A DNA stretch of 64,000 nucleotides from Pseudomonas ovata (GTDB taxonomy: Bacteria; Pseudomonadota; Gammaproteobacteria; Pseudomonadales; Pseudomonadaceae). Shown in pieces: positions 12,318 through 21,740 of this stretch. The notes under the pieces are model-generated. The model worked only from the letters and a program-made list of their open reading frames with translations, was not told the DNA's origin and ran no database searches. The position numbers were made by a program, and so were the translations under genes. Each line of letters opens with the position of its first letter. The first letter of the stretch is position 1. Where the stretch lies: contig NZ_QFFU01000001.1 of NCBI RefSeq assembly GCF_003131185.1, forward strand, positions 496,001 to 560,000, read 5' to 3'.

Positions 12318-13043
12318 ATGGCAACGCTCAAAGCCCAGCACCTGGCCAAGAGTTACAAGAACCGCCAGGTCGTACGCGATGTCAGCCTGTCGATCGACAG
12401 TGGCCAGATCGTCGGCCTGCTGGGCCCGAACGGTGCCGGCAAGACGACGTGTTTCTACATGATCGTCGGCCTGGTGCAGGCCGACCAGGGGCGCGTACTG
12501 ATCGATGACCTGGATGTCAGCCACCAGCCGATGCACGGCCGGGCTCGCGCCGGTATTGGCTACCTGCCCCAGGAAGCCTCTATTTTTCGCAAGCTGACCG
12601 TGGCCGACAACATCATGGCCATTCTGGAAACCCGCAAGGAGCTCGACGGCGCGGCACGCCGCAAGGAGCTGGAAAACCTCTTGCAGGAGTTTCACATCAC
12701 CCATATCCGCGACAGCCTGGGCATGAGCCTGTCCGGTGGCGAGCGGCGCCGCGTGGAAATTGCCCGGGCACTGGCCACTGCCCCCAAGTTCATCCTGCTG
12801 GACGAGCCCTTTGCCGGTGTCGACCCGATTTCGGTCGGCGATATCAAGCAGATCATTCATCACCTGAAGGCCAAGGGCATTGGCGTACTGATCACCGATC
12901 ACAACGTCCGTGAAACCCTGGACATCTGCGAAACCGCCTACATCGTCAATGATGGACAGTTGATCGCCGAAGGCGATGCCGAGACCATCCTGGCCAACCA
13001 GTTGGTCAAAGAGGTCTACCTCGGACACGAGTTCCGCCTCTAG
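12318..13043 (+). CDS. lptB: LptB, ATPase of the LPS exporter
   Basis: Cytoplasmic ABC ATPase of 241 residues that drives LPS extraction with LptF and LptG, which are not in this window. Walker [10 protein letters not shown] is at 36-44, the Q-loop follows at YLPQEASIF, the signature is [15 protein letters not shown], Walker B is [10 protein letters not shown], and the switch His is in ITDHNVRE. Last gene of the kds-lpt run; rpoN begins 159 bases later. Confidence 0.96.
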   Translation: MATLKAQHLAKSYKNRQVVRDVSLSIDSGQIVGLLGPNGAGKTTCFYMIVGLVQADQGRVLIDDLDVSHQPMHGRARAGIGYLPQEASIFRKLTVADNIMAILETRKELDGAARRKELENLLQEFHITHIRDSLGMSLSGGERRRVEIARALATAPKFILLDEPFAGVDPISVGDIKQIIHHLKAKGIGVLITDHNVRETLDICETAYIVNDGQLIAEGDAETILANQLVKEVYLGHEFRL

Positions 13044-13100
13044 ACCGACCACAATGACCATTGACAGCGGATTATTTGTCGTGGCGCTCTAGGCAAGCGC

Positions 13101-13131
13101 TTGAATTTCAGGCATATAACTTGCTTATAAA
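13101..13131 (+). promoter_or_regulatory. Candidate rpoN promoter
   Basis: TTGAAT (13101-13106) and TATAAA (13126-13131) lie 19 bases apart in the 159-base gap before rpoN. The spacing is longer than ideal, so this is only a candidate. Confidence 0.3.
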
Positions 13132-13202
13132 AGGCGGCGCCCAGGCGCCCTGTAGTGGATGGCGCACGCGCGCCGGCGAATGTAAGGTGTTGAGCCACTG
13201 CC

Positions 13203-14711
13203 ATGAAACCATCGCTAGTCTTGAGAATGGGCCAGCAGCTGACGATGACACCGCAGCTGCAACAGGCTATCCGCTTACTCCAGTTGTCGACCCTGGACTT
13301 GCAGCAGGAAATCCAGGAAGCCCTGGAATCCAACCCCATGCTGGAACGCCAGGAAGAAGGCGACGATTTCGATAATTCCGACCCGATGGCGGACAATATC
13401 GAAAACAAGCCGGGCAACGAGCGTGAACACGAGCCCCAGGATTCGACCTATCAGGAATCGTCCGCACCCACCGTGGACAATCTTGAAGAAGGCGAATGGA
13501 ACGAGCGCATCCCTAACGAACTGCCGGTCGACACGGCCTGGGAAGACATCTACCAGACCAGCGCCAGCAGCCTGCCCAGCAATGATGATGACGAGTGGGA
13601 CTTCACCACCCGCACCTCTGTCGGTGAAAGCCTGCAGAGCCATCTGCTGTGGCAGCTCAACGTCGCGCCGATGTCCGACACCGACCGCCTCATTGCCGTC
13701 ACCCTGATCGACTGCATCAACAATCAGGGGTATCTGGAAGAGTCGCTGGAAGAGCTGCTGGAAGCCTTCGATCCCGAACTGGACATCGAACGCGATGAAA
13801 TCGAAGCCGTGCTGCATCGCATCCAGCAATTCGAACCGGCCGGCGTCGGTGCCCGCACCCTGAGCGAATGCCTGCTGCTGCAACTGCGCCAGATGCATGC
13901 CAGTACGCCCTGGCTGAGCGAAGCCCAGCGCCTGGTCACCGACTACATCGATCTGCTGGGCGGGCGCGACTACTCGCAACTGATGCGTCGCATGAAGCTC
14001 AAGGAAGATGACCTGCGCCAGGTCATCGAACTGGTCCAGAGCCTCAATCCACGGCCGGGCTCGCAGATCGAGTCCAGCGAGCCGGAATATGTCGTGCCCG
14101 ATGTCATTGTGCGCAAGGACAGCGAGCGCTGGCTGGTCGAACTGAACCAGGAAGCGGTGCCACGCTTGCGGGTCAACCCGCAGTACGCCGGTTTCGTGCG
14201 CCGCGCCGACACCAGCGCCGACAACACCTTCATGCGCAATCAGTTGCAGGAAGCCCGCTGGTTCATCAAGAGCCTGCAAAGCCGCAACGAAACACTGATG
14301 AAGGTGGCCACCCAGATCGTCGAGCACCAGCGCGGCTTTCTCGAATACGGCGACGAGGCCATGAAGCCACTGGTGCTGCATGACATCGCCGAAGCCGTGG
14401 GCATGCATGAATCGACCATTTCCCGGGTCACCACGCAGAAATTCATGCACACGCCGCGTGGCATATACGAACTGAAATACTTCTTTTCCAGCCACGTCAG
14501 CACCTCCGAAGGCGGCGAATGCTCGTCCACGGCCATTCGCGCCATCATCAAGAAACTGGTGGCGGCGGAAAATCAGAAAAAGCCATTGAGCGACAGCAAG
14601 ATCGCTGGTTTACTGGAGGCACAAGGCATTCAAGTCGCCCGTCGCACAGTCGCCAAGTACCGCGAATCCCTCGGGATAGCGCCATCCAGCGAGCGTAAGC
14701 GGCTGATGTAG
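13203..14711 (+). CDS. rpoN: RNA polymerase sigma-54 factor
   Basis: Sigma factor for nitrogen, motility and many catabolic promoters; needs AAA+ activators. The 502-residue protein has the Gln/Leu-rich activator-interaction region I (about 1-50), an acidic stretch (about 55-135), the core-binding domain, a helix-turn-helix (near [14 protein letters not shown]), and the RpoN box RRTVAKYRE near residues 480-488, which reads the -24 element. The cluster rpoN-hpf-ptsN-rapZ-ptsO is conserved in proteobacteria. Confidence 0.97.
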   Translation: MKPSLVLRMGQQLTMTPQLQQAIRLLQLSTLDLQQEIQEALESNPMLERQEEGDDFDNSDPMADNIENKPGNEREHEPQDSTYQESSAPTVDNLEEGEWNERIPNELPVDTAWEDIYQTSASSLPSNDDDEWDFTTRTSVGESLQSHLLWQLNVAPMSDTDRLIAVTLIDCINNQGYLEESLEELLEAFDPELDIERDEIEAVLHRIQQFEPAGVGARTLSECLLLQLRQMHASTPWLSEAQRLVTDYIDLLGGRDYSQLMRRMKLKEDDLRQVIELVQSLNPRPGSQIESSEPEYVVPDVIVRKDSERWLVELNQEAVPRLRVNPQYAGFVRRADTSADNTFMRNQLQEARWFIKSLQSRNETLMKVATQIVEHQRGFLEYGDEAMKPLVLHDIAEAVGMHESTISRVTTQKFMHTPRGIYELKYFFSSHVSTSEGGECSSTAIRAIIKKLVAAENQKKPLSDSKIAGLLEAQGIQVARRTVAKYRESLGIAPSSERKRLM

Positions 14712-14831
14712 CGGACGAAGCACCTGCAGGTGGCGTACCAGAGCTCACCGCTGCTTGCAGGCGCAGGCCACAGCGTTCCAGTGGCAGGTCACCGGCCTGT
14801 CTCTTATGCACTGGCAAAGGGAGAAAGCTGT

Positions 14832-15140
14832 ATGCAAGTCAATATCAGTGGACAACATCTGGAAGTGACCAAACCCCTTCGTGAGTATGTGGAGCTCAAA
14901 CTCAAGAAGCTCGAAGGGCATTTCGACAAGATCACCAACGTCCAGGTCACGATGACGGTCGAGAAGCTGAAGCAGAAAATCGAAGCCACTTTGCATATTC
15001 ATGGTGGGGAGGTCGTAGCCAACGCCGAACATGACGACATGTACGCGGCCATCGACCTGCTCACCGACAAGCTCGACAGACAATTGCTCAAGCACAAGGA
15101 AAAGCAGCAAAGCATCCTCAAGGGTGCGACAGCGCGCTGA
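14832..15140 (+). CDS. hpf: Ribosome hibernation promoting factor
   Basis: Ribosome-binding protein of 102 residues, short HPF/YfiA type, which helps form inactive 100S ribosomes in stationary phase. The family pattern is seen in MQVNISGQHLEVTKPLREYV, the basic LKKLEGHFDKIT helix, and DDMYAAIDLLTDKLDRQLLKHK. The frame is open from 14730, but ATG 14832 is chosen because GGGAG lies upstream and the family N terminus starts here. No C-terminal long-form dimerisation domain is present. Confidence 0.94.
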   Translation: MQVNISGQHLEVTKPLREYVELKLKKLEGHFDKITNVQVTMTVEKLKQKIEATLHIHGGEVVANAEHDDMYAAIDLLTDKLDRQLLKHKEKQQSILKGATAR

Positions 15141-15151
15141 CATACCAACCC

Positions 15152-15616
15152 ATGATTCGACTTGAAAACATACTGACCCCCGGCCGTTCCCTGGTGAACG
15201 TGCCGGGAGGCAGCAAGAAACGCGTGCTTGAACAGATCGCCAACCTCATCGGGCGTGAAGTACCCGCCCTGGACGCACAAGACGTATTTGAAAAACTGCT
15301 GGCCCGCGAAAAACTGGGCTCGACCGGCTTTGGCAATGGCATCGCCATTCCTCACTGCCGCCTGAATGACTGCGTAGAACCGGTCAGTGCGGTTCTGTTG
15401 CTCGACAAGGCAGTGGAGTTCGATGCTATCGACGGTGAGCCCGTCGACCTGCTGTTCGTACTGCTGGTACCACAGGCGGCCACGGACGAACATCTCAAGC
15501 TGCTGAGCCAGATTGCCGGCATGCTTGATCGCAGCGATGTACGCGACCAGTTGCGCAGCGCGAAAAGCAGTCAGGCGCTTTACGATTTAGTACTGGAAAA
15601 ACTCAAAGGCCATTGA
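15152..15616 (+). CDS. ptsN: PTS IIA-Ntr regulatory protein
   Basis: Phosphoacceptor of 154 residues at the end of the nitrogen PTS (EI-Ntr, NPr, IIA-Ntr). It regulates rather than transports; in pseudomonads it affects potassium, carbon and polymer metabolism. The phosphorylated His68 lies in [10 protein letters not shown]. It follows hpf by 11 bases and precedes rapZ by two. Confidence 0.95.
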   Translation: MIRLENILTPGRSLVNVPGGSKKRVLEQIANLIGREVPALDAQDVFEKLLAREKLGSTGFGNGIAIPHCRLNDCVEPVSAVLLLDKAVEFDAIDGEPVDLLFVLLVPQAATDEHLKLLSQIAGMLDRSDVRDQLRSAKSSQALYDLVLEKLKGH

Positions 15617-15618
15617 GC

Positions 15619-16476
15619 ATGCGCATGATCATCGTCAGTGGCCGCTCAGGCTCAGGCAAGAGCACGGCACTCGACGTACTGGAAGACAATGGCTTCTACT
15701 GCGTCGATAACCTGCCGGCCGGCCTGTTGCCCGAACTGGCCGAGCGCGCCCTGCTCAACAGCGAGCAGGCCGAGCCGCTGCTGGCCGTGTCGATCGACGC
15801 GCGCAATATGCCCAGCCACCTGACCCGATTTCCGCAGATCCTCGACGAAGTCCGTGCCCGGCACATCTCTTGCGACGTGCTGTATCTGGACGCTGACGAT
15901 GCCACGCTGCTCAAGCGCTTTTCCGAGACCCGTCGTCGTCACCCGTTGAGCAATGCACAGCGCTCGCTGGCCGAGGCCATCCGCGACGAGAGCCAACTGC
16001 TGGGGCCGATCATCGACCTGGCCGACCTGAAGATCAACACGACGCACCTGAACCTCTATCAGTTGCGTGACACCTTGAAGCTGCGCCTGTTGAACAAGCC
16101 CGAGCCCGGCACGGCCTTTCTCATCGAGTCGTTCGGCTTCAAGCGTGGCATGCCCGTGGACGCCGACCTGGTGTTCGATGTGCGCTGCCTGCCCAACCCG
16201 TACTGGAAGCCTGAACTGCGCGACCATTCAGGGCTTGAGCCCATAGTGGCCGAGTACCTGGCAGCGCAGCCTGATGTCGAGGAAATGTTCCAGGACATCT
16301 TCACCTACCTCAATAAATGGTTGCCGCGCTTCGCCGCCAGCAACCGCTCCTATGTGACCATTGCCATTGGCTGTACCGGCGGACACCACCGTTCGGTCTA
16401 CCTGACCGAGCGCCTGGGCCAGGTTCTGCAACAATCACTCAAGAACGTCCAGGTTCGCCACCGCGACCTCAGCTGA
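15619..16476 (+). CDS. rapZ: RNase adapter protein RapZ
   Basis: P-loop protein of 285 residues. In enterobacteria it binds amino-sugar metabolites and guides RNase E to small RNAs such as GlmZ; its role in Pseudomonas is less clear. Walker [10 protein letters not shown] is at residues 8-16, and the family C-terminal [16 protein letters not shown] is present. A TTG two codons earlier overlaps the ptsN stop, but ATG 15619 gives the standard N terminus [11 protein letters not shown]. Confidence 0.94.
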   Translation: MRMIIVSGRSGSGKSTALDVLEDNGFYCVDNLPAGLLPELAERALLNSEQAEPLLAVSIDARNMPSHLTRFPQILDEVRARHISCDVLYLDADDATLLKRFSETRRRHPLSNAQRSLAEAIRDESQLLGPIIDLADLKINTTHLNLYQLRDTLKLRLLNKPEPGTAFLIESFGFKRGMPVDADLVFDVRCLPNPYWKPELRDHSGLEPIVAEYLAAQPDVEEMFQDIFTYLNKWLPRFAASNRSYVTIAIGCTGGHHRSVYLTERLGQVLQQSLKNVQVRHRDLS

Positions 16477-16491
16477 AGGATTTCCACTGCG

Positions 16492-16764
16492 ATGCCCGCT
16501 TGCCAGATCACCATCATCAACAAACTCGGCCTTCATGCCCGGGCCGCCGCCAAGTTTGTCGGCGTGGCCGGCAAGTTTCCCTGCCAGATCAGGATCGGTC
16601 GCACACCTGAAACGCTTATCGACGGCAAAAGCATCATGGGCGTCATGATGCTTGCGGCCGGCAAGGGCACCGAACTGCACGTGTCCGCCGAGGGCGACGA
16701 TGCGGAACAGGCACTGCAAAGCATCGTCGAACTGATCAACAACAAGTTTGACGAGGGCGAGTAA
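16492..16764 (+). CDS. ptsO: NPr, HPr-like phosphocarrier of the nitrogen PTS
   Basis: HPr-family protein of 90 residues that passes phosphate from EI-Ntr (PtsP, not here) to PtsN. The phosphorylated His15 lies in KLGLHARAA, and the region around the HPr serine site reads GKSIMGVMML. It ends the rpoN cluster and is followed by a terminator. Confidence 0.95.
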   Translation: MPACQITIINKLGLHARAAAKFVGVAGKFPCQIRIGRTPETLIDGKSIMGVMMLAAGKGTELHVSAEGDDAEQALQSIVELINNKFDEGE

Positions 16765-16783
16765 TACTGCGGCGCTGTTGATA

Positions 16784-16825
16784 GCAAAAAGGGGCCCTGT
16801 TCACCAGGCGCCCCTTTTTTGTTTA
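16784..16825 (+). terminator. Rho-independent terminator after ptsO
   Basis: GGGGCCCTG pairs with CAGGCGCCCC (one bulged C) around a short loop and is followed by TTTTTT; AAAAA precedes the stem, so it may act in both directions. It lies 20 bases past the ptsO stop and 6 bases from the end of the opposite small gene. Confidence 0.75.
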
Positions 16826-16830
16826 CCGTC

Positions 16831-17004
16831 TTAACCCAGGGTGCAGGCAGTCCCCTGCTCCAGGGTCCGTAGCCCACAAGGCTCCAGATCGAACCAGGCC
16901 AGCCCCTGGACCACCAGCAAACAGGTGCCGGCCAGCAGCAAGAGGCTGCCGACTATCAGGCGAAGCCTGCGTGCACGGCGGTTGATTGGTGTTAGTGAAC
17001 GCAT
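16831..17004 (-). CDS. Small single-span membrane protein, 57 residues
   Basis: A short reading frame starting MRSLTPINRRARRLRL, with seven positive charges ahead of a hydrophobic helix (IVGSLLLLAGTCLLVVQGLA, about 17-36) and a short Cys-containing tail ending in CTLG. AGGGTG lies seven bases before the ATG, and it begins 28 bases after the sodA stop on the same strand. The layout suggests an inner-membrane protein with the N terminus in the cytoplasm. I do not recognise its family. Support comes from the ribosome binding site, the positive-inside pattern and the fit between sodA and the ptsO terminator. Confidence 0.6.
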   Translation of the reverse strand: MRSLTPINRRARRLRLIVGSLLLLAGTCLLVVQGLAWFDLEPCGLRTLEQGTACTLG

Positions 17005-17031
17005 GAGGCACCCTGGATGGTGACGAATGAA

Positions 17032-17643
17032 TCAGCCCTTGGTCGCCTGGTAGCGGCGAGCGACTTCATCCCAGTTGATGACATTGTAGAAAGCACCGAT
17101 GTATTCGGCGCGACGGTTCTGGTACTTGAGGTAATAGGCATGTTCCCAGACGTCGAGGCCCAGAATTGGCGTATTGCCGTGCATTAACGGGCTGTCCTGG
17201 TTGGCGCTGTGCTCGACCACCAGTTTCTTCTCGGGTGTCACACTCAACCAGGCCCAGCCGCTGCCGAAACGTTTGACGGCCGCGTCGGTGAAGGCGGCCT
17301 TGAAGGCCTCGAAACCGCCCAGGTCCTGAGCAATGCCAGCGGCCAGGTCACCTGTCGGCTCGCCACCACCGCCGGGCTTCATGACCGTCCAGAACAGCGA
17401 GTGGTTGGCATGACCGCCACCATGATTGACGACCACCGCGCGCAGGTTCTCTGGCAGTTCCTTGGCCTTGCCGACCAGTTCCTCGACCGGGAGCTGCTCA
17501 TATTCAGTACCGGCAACGGCTTTGTTCAGGTTGTCGATGTAGGTCTGGTGGTGCTTGGTATGGTGAATCTTCATCGTTTCCGTATCGACGTACGGCTCCA
17601 GTGCCTCGTAGGCATACGGCAATTCAGGCAGGGTGTGAGACAT
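17032..17643 (-). CDS. sodA: Superoxide dismutase, manganese type
   Basis: Converts superoxide to peroxide in the cytoplasm; 203 residues. Metal ligands are visible as His in KIHHTKHH, His in NHSLFW, and the late DVWEHAYY segment. The ANQDSPLM stretch carries the Gln position typical of Mn rather than Fe enzymes. It is the last of fagA-fumC-orfX-sodA, which lets the cell use an iron-free dismutase when iron is low. The start lies one base past the orfX stop. Confidence 0.93.
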   Translation of the reverse strand: MSHTLPELPYAYEALEPYVDTETMKIHHTKHHQTYIDNLNKAVAGTEYEQLPVEELVGKAKELPENLRAVVVNHGGGHANHSLFWTVMKPGGGGEPTGDLAAGIAQDLGGFEAFKAAFTDAAVKRFGSGWAWLSVTPEKKLVVEHSANQDSPLMHGNTPILGLDVWEHAYYLKYQNRRAEYIGAFYNVINWDEVARRYQATKG

Positions 17644-17644
17644 G

Positions 17645-18100
17645 TCAATGGACTCCGTGCAGGTAATGAGTAGCTGAAGGCTTTTGCAACGACGTGCGGG
17701 CGTGCTCGCTGTTGCTGTTCAGCAGTCGATGGGTACGTGGGTATTCGCCGTGCTCGCTGATAAAGCCCAGCAACTCGGCATAGGTCTTGTTGCTATGGCG
17801 CAAGGCAGCCTGGCGCAGGGCGTCGCGCAAGCGCGAATCCTGCATGGCCTGCAACAGGCGCTGATGGATCGCACACAGGTATTCGGCGCTCTCCTCCGGC
17901 TGTCCCAGGCTCAAATGCAGGTCGGCCAGGTTATGGTGTGAAATGACGCAGGCGGCGACCGCTTCATCCGGGTCCGCCCAGCGCTCGAACAGCACCTGCG
18001 CCAGCGCCAGCGCCTGGAGGTACAACTCACGAGCTTCTACCCACTCGCCGAGATTGAAACAGCGATTGGCCTGTTCGATGGTCCGTTTCCAATGCTGCAT
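17645..18100 (-). CDS. OrfX of the fagA-fumC-orfX-sodA operon, function unknown
   Basis: Helical protein of 151 residues. A TPR-like pattern is visible: [19 protein letters not shown] and [21 protein letters not shown], each a pair of helices with TPR-type small and aromatic positions. No enzyme motif is seen. In P. aeruginosa an unnamed gene occupies this position. GGAGG lies five bases before ATG 18098-18100, so this start is preferred to an ATG six codons upstream. A partner-binding or assembly role for FumC or SodA would be a guess. Confidence 0.8.
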   Translation of the reverse strand: MQHWKRTIEQANRCFNLGEWVEARELYLQALALAQVLFERWADPDEAVAACVISHHNLADLHLSLGQPEESAEYLCAIHQRLLQAMQDSRLRDALRQAALRHSNKTYAELLGFISEHGEYPRTHRLLNSNSEHARTSLQKPSATHYLHGVH

Positions 18101-18127
18101 GACTACCTCCAGAGGCATGGCGGCGGT

Positions 18128-19504
18128 TCAGATACCGCCAGCGGTCAGTTTTTCAGGGTTGAGCAACACTTCCAGCTGGCTGCGTTGCAGGTCGGTATGT
18201 TCCAGCGCCACGTCGATGATCGGACGGCCTTGCTGATAGGCCTTCTTGGCGATCTCGGCAGCTTTCTGGTAACCGATGATCGGGTTCAATGCGGTCACCA
18301 GGATCGGGTTGCGCGACAGCGCTTCCTGGAGTTTTTCCTGGTTGACCTTGAAGCTGCTGATGGCCTTGTCGGCCAGCAGGCGACTGGCATTGGCCAACAA
18401 TTCGATGCTGGCCAACAGATTCTGGGCGATGATCGGCAGCATCACGTTCAGTTCGAAGTTGCCGGACTGGCCGGCCACAGTAATGGCCATGTCATTGCCG
18501 ATCACTTGCGCGGCGACCATTGCCGTGGCTTCCGGAATCACCGGATTGACCTTGCCAGGCATGATCGATGATCCCGGCTGCAGCGCCTCCAGCTCAATCT
18601 CGCCCAGGCCCGCCAAGGGACCGGAGTTCATCCAGCGCAAGTCATTGGCAATCTTCATCAACGAGACGGCCGTGGCCTTGAGCTGGCCGGAGACCGCGAC
18701 GGCAGTGTCCTGCGAACCGATCAGGGCAAACAGGTCCTTGCCCGGCTTGAACGCCACACCGCTCAGCGCGCTCAGCTGGGCGTTGAAGCGCACGGCAAAC
18801 TCAGGGTGTGCGTTGATCCCGGTGCCCACCGCCGTGCCGCCCTGGGCCAGCGATTGCAGGCTTGGCTGCAAGGCCTGGAGATGTTCGAGGTTGGCGCGAA
18901 TCTGCTGTGCCCAGCCATTGAGCACCTGGCTCAAACGCACCGGCATGGCGTCCATGAGGTGGGTGCGACCGGTCTTGACGAACGGATGCACCTGGGCGGC
19001 CTTGTGCTCGGTGACCTCGATCAGATGCTGCAAGGCAGGCAGCAAGTGCTCATGCAGGGCCAGTGCCGCGCTGACGTGGATAGTGGTCGGGATGATGTCG
19101 TTGCTGCTCTGGCCACAATTGACGTGGTCATTGGCATTGATCGCCTCGCCATGAATGCGGGTCGCCAGGGTCGCGATCACTTCGTTGGCATTCATGTTGG
19201 AGCTGGTGCCGGAGCCGGTCTGGAAGACATCGACCGGAAAGTGGACCATGAAATCGCCGGCCAGCAGGTCGTTGACCGCCTGGACGATGGCCTTGCTCTG
19301 CCCTTCGCTGATCTGCTCCAGCTCCAGGTTGGCCTTGGCGGCGGCGGCCTTGGCCAGCAACAGCGCGCGGATGAACTGCCGCGGCATGCGCTGCTGGCTG
19401 ATCGGGAAATTGTCGACCGCACGCTGGGTCTGTGCGCCATACAGGGCTTCGGCCGGCACCTGCAGTTCGCCCATGCTGTCGCGTTCGATACGGGTATTAC
19501 TCAT
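18128..19504 (-). CDS. fumC: Fumarase class II
   Basis: Iron-independent fumarate hydratase of the TCA cycle, 458 residues. Family marks are the GSGTSSNMNANEVIA segment, the HVNCGQSSNDIIPT segment, GRTHLMDAMPV with the catalytic His, and the signature GSSIMPGKVNPV. AAGGA lies six bases ahead of ATG 19502-19504. The frame is open further upstream to 19576, but the chosen start gives the family N terminus. It overlaps the end of fagA by eight bases. Under iron limitation it replaces the iron-sulfur fumarase. Confidence 0.95.
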   Translation of the reverse strand: MSNTRIERDSMGELQVPAEALYGAQTQRAVDNFPISQQRMPRQFIRALLLAKAAAAKANLELEQISEGQSKAIVQAVNDLLAGDFMVHFPVDVFQTGSGTSSNMNANEVIATLATRIHGEAINANDHVNCGQSSNDIIPTTIHVSAALALHEHLLPALQHLIEVTEHKAAQVHPFVKTGRTHLMDAMPVRLSQVLNGWAQQIRANLEHLQALQPSLQSLAQGGTAVGTGINAHPEFAVRFNAQLSALSGVAFKPGKDLFALIGSQDTAVAVSGQLKATAVSLMKIANDLRWMNSGPLAGLGEIELEALQPGSSIMPGKVNPVIPEATAMVAAQVIGNDMAITVAGQSGNFELNVMLPIIAQNLLASIELLANASRLLADKAISSFKVNQEKLQEALSRNPILVTALNPIIGYQKAAEIAKKAYQQGRPIIDVALEHTDLQRSQLEVLLNPEKLTAGGI

Positions 19505-19892
19505 CGGAATATCCTTGGACCAGTTCAGTGAGAGAGATCGACGGCTGCAGCACGCATGTAGCCAGTTCATGGACACAGGCTTGCCACTGGCGATGCCGGG
19601 CCGGGGTCACAGCCAGGGCCTTGACGTCGCGCAACGGGCGCCAGGCTTGATCCAGGCACAGGCAGCGCCAGTGCCAGGGCAGGACGGTATCGCGTGCCGT
19701 GTCGAGCAGCAGACGCAAGGCGGTCAGGGCAATCAGGGCCTTGGGCGTGGCAGTGAAACGCGCCAGATAACGCCCTTCAGCGAGGTAATGCTCGATCAGG
19801 CGCGGCTCATCGGGATCCAGCGCACAGCGGATCCGCAGACCCAGTTCGCGCCAGTTATCCAGGTAAGGCAGCTCGTGCAGGACAGACCCCAT
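19497..19892 (-). CDS. fagA: FagA, Fur-associated protein
   Basis: First gene of the iron-repressed operon, 131 residues. The name comes from the P. aeruginosa gene in the same place, described as Fur-associated; its biochemical role is not known. The protein is soluble and rich in Trp, Arg and Leu, with no motif I can name. ATG 19890-19892 (MGSVLHELPYLDNW) is preferred; an in-frame TTG at 19908-19910 touches the Fur box and would put the start in the operator. Confidence 0.8.
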   Translation of the reverse strand: MGSVLHELPYLDNWRELGLRIRCALDPDEPRLIEHYLAEGRYLARFTATPKALIALTALRLLLDTARDTVLPWHWRCLCLDQAWRPLRDVKALAVTPARHRQWQACVHELATCVLQPSISLTELVQGYSDE

Positions 19893-19909
19893 GACCCATG
19901 ACTCAGCCA

Positions 19910-19928
19910 AGAAATGATATTCATTATT
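19910..19928 (-). promoter_or_regulatory. Fur box upstream of fagA
   Basis: AGAAATGATATTCATTATT matches 14 of 19 positions of the Fur consensus GATAATGATAATCATTATC. It begins 18 bases upstream of the fagA ATG, and AT-rich sequence with further ATT/AAT units continues to about 19945. Position and operon content fit Fur repression of fagA-fumC-orfX-sodA. Confidence 0.75.
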
Positions 19929-20024
19929 GAATGAGATTAAGAATCAAAACAAGACTCTGGCGTGAATCTGTTTTTTGGGGTGCTGGAGAGGGAGGGACAA
20001 AGAAGGAGGAATGGGGGATTGCGG

Positions 20025-20275
20025 GTAGGAGCGCGCTTGCCCGCGACCGAGTGCGATAGCGCTCGCAAAATCTCGGAAACGCTGAGATTTACAGCTGTAA
20101 ATCTGCGAAACGCTGAAAATTTACGGCTGTAAATCTGCGAAACGCTGAAGATTTACGGCTGTAAATCTACGAAACGCTGAAAATTTACGGCTATAAATCT
20201 ATGAAACGCCACAAATTTACGACTGCTAACGCAGCCGGTCGCGGTGGTCCGGCATACCGGCAAGCGCGCTCCTAC
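20025..20275. repeat. REP pair with amplified core
   Basis: A REP half (20025-20049, GTAGGAGCGCGCTTGCCCGC onward) faces an inverted half at 20236-20275. Compared with the standard pair at 40058-40165, the right half is split by about 15 extra bases (GGTCCGGCATACC region). The sequence between them is expanded to five head-to-tail copies of a 31-32-base unit (20068-20226). It lies 12 bases past the pmbA stop and fills most of the 394-base gap to fagA. Confidence 0.85.
20068..20226. repeat. Five tandem 31-32-base repeats inside the REP pair
   Basis: Units start at 20068, 20099, 20131, 20163 and 20195. The consensus begins AAATCTGCGAAACGCTGAAA and ends ATTTACGGCTGT. The first junction (20086-20103) is a perfect 18-base dyad, GATTTACAGCTGTAAATC; the later junctions are near-dyads. 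The units resemble the single core found in the other REP pairs of this window, so they look like local amplification of it. Confidence 0.85.
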
Positions 20276-20286
20276 ACCGGGCGGTT

Positions 20287-21633
20287 TCAACTGCCGGCGA
20301 CGGTCATGCGTTCGATCAGCACCGAGCCGGTGCGGATGTTGCTGCGCAGTTCAAGATCACTGCCGATGGCCACAATCTGCTTGAACATGTCGCGCATATT
20401 GCCGGCGATCGTCACTTCCTGGACCGGGAACTGGATCTCGCCGTTCTCGACCCAGAAGCCGGCCGCCCCACGCGAATAGTCACCCGTTACCATGTTCAAG
20501 CCGCTGCCCATCAGTTCGGTCACCAGCAGGCCACGCCCCATACGACGCACCAGGGCCGCCTGGTCTTCAGTACCGTGGGTGACGAACAGGTTATGCACGC
20601 CGCCGGCATTGGCCGTGCTCGGCAGGCCCAGCTTGCGGCCGGAGTAAGTGCTCAGCATGTACGAGACCAGATCGCCATTCTCGACGAACGGCTTGGCGTA
20701 GGTGGCCAGGCCATCGCCATCGAAGGACGCACTGCCCAATGCATGGATCAGGTGCGGACGCTCATCGATGGTCAGCCACTCAGGGAACAGGCGTTGACCC
20801 AGCGTGCCTTCCAGGAAGGACGACTTGCGGTACAGGTTGCCGCCGGAAATGGCCCCGAGAAAACTGCCGAACAGACCGCCGGCCAATTCGGCAGAAAACA
20901 GCACCGGCACTTCGCAGGTGGGCACCGGACGGGCGCCCAGGCGGCTGGCGGCCCGCTGGGCCGCCTTGCGCCCGATGACCTGCGCGTCGGTCAGCAGATC
21001 ACCCTGACGATTGACGTCGTACCAATAGTCACGCTGCATCTGGCCGCCATCTTCGGCGATCATGACGCAACTGAGGCTGTGCCGGGTCGACGCATAGCCG
21101 CCGATGAAGCCATTGCTGTTGCCATACACCCGGCAGCCCTGGTGGGTATTGAGGGTGGTGCCATCGGCATTGCGGATCCGGCTGTCGGCCTCGAACGCCG
21201 CCGCTTCGCAGACCAGCGCCTTCTCGATGGCTTGCTCCGGGGTAATGTCCCAGGCATGGAACAGATCGAAGTCTTTCAGCTCGCGTGCCATCAAGGCCGA
21301 ATCGGCCAGCCCCGAGCTTTCGTCTTCGGAGGTGTGCTGGGCAATCGCCAGCGCCGCGGCGACGGTTTCGCGGATAGCGTCCGGACCACTGGCCGAAGTG
21401 CTGGCCGAGCCCTTGCGCTGGCCGACGTACAGGGTGATGCCAAATCCCTGGTCGCGATTGAACTCTACGGTCTCGACTTCGCGCTGGCGCACCGAGGTCG
21501 ACAGTCCCTGGTCCACCGAGACGGCCACCTCACAGGCGCTGGCGCCCTGGCGACGGGCTTCGGCGATGATCTGCTCGACCTGCTCCTGAAGTGCTGGCAG
21601 GGCTTGTGGGCCGACGCTTTGGGTTGCACTCAT
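20287..21633 (-). CDS. pmbA: TldE/PmbA, subunit of the TldD/E metalloprotease
   Basis: Partner of TldD (also here, 22307-23746); 448 residues. Together they form a heterodimeric zinc protease that degrades unfolded peptides and processes peptide products such as microcin B17. TldE itself lacks the zinc site. Family marks include GFGITLYVGQRKGSASTS and the late RGAAGFWVENGEIQFPVQEVT stretch (21 residues, near the C terminus). GGAGA lies ahead of ATG 21631-21633, preferred over an earlier Met. Confidence 0.93.
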   Translation of the reverse strand: MSATQSVGPQALPALQEQVEQIIAEARRQGASACEVAVSVDQGLSTSVRQREVETVEFNRDQGFGITLYVGQRKGSASTSASGPDAIRETVAAALAIAQHTSEDESSGLADSALMARELKDFDLFHAWDITPEQAIEKALVCEAAAFEADSRIRNADGTTLNTHQGCRVYGNSNGFIGGYASTRHSLSCVMIAEDGGQMQRDYWYDVNRQGDLLTDAQVIGRKAAQRAASRLGARPVPTCEVPVLFSAELAGGLFGSFLGAISGGNLYRKSSFLEGTLGQRLFPEWLTIDERPHLIHALGSASFDGDGLATYAKPFVENGDLVSYMLSTYSGRKLGLPSTANAGGVHNLFVTHGTEDQAALVRRMGRGLLVTELMGSGLNMVTGDYSRGAAGFWVENGEIQFPVQEVTIAGNMRDMFKQIVAIGSDLELRSNIRTGSVLIERMTVAGS

Positions 21634-21740
21634 GACTTTCTCCATCAAATTCTGCTTTCGGCACAGTTCACATACCGAGCGGGCCGGACAAGCGGCCCCT
21701 GACTGGTTATCATGGCGGCGTTTATTTGCGGACGGCCCCC

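Noticed and set aside
16823..17011. 62-codon frame on the minus strand starting near 17011
   Set aside because: Overlaps the 57-residue membrane protein in another frame; its composition is Pro/Gly/Arg-rich and it lacks a good ribosome binding site.
20068..20226. 31-32-base direct repeats as a possible CRISPR array
   Set aside because: The repeats are head to tail without spacers, lie inside a REP pair and no cas gene is in the window.
20201..20479. Short plus-strand frame starting MKRHKFTTANAAG
   Set aside because: Its start lies in REP-associated sequence and the rest is antisense to pmbA; similar false frames recur at the other REP pairs (49317, 49888).
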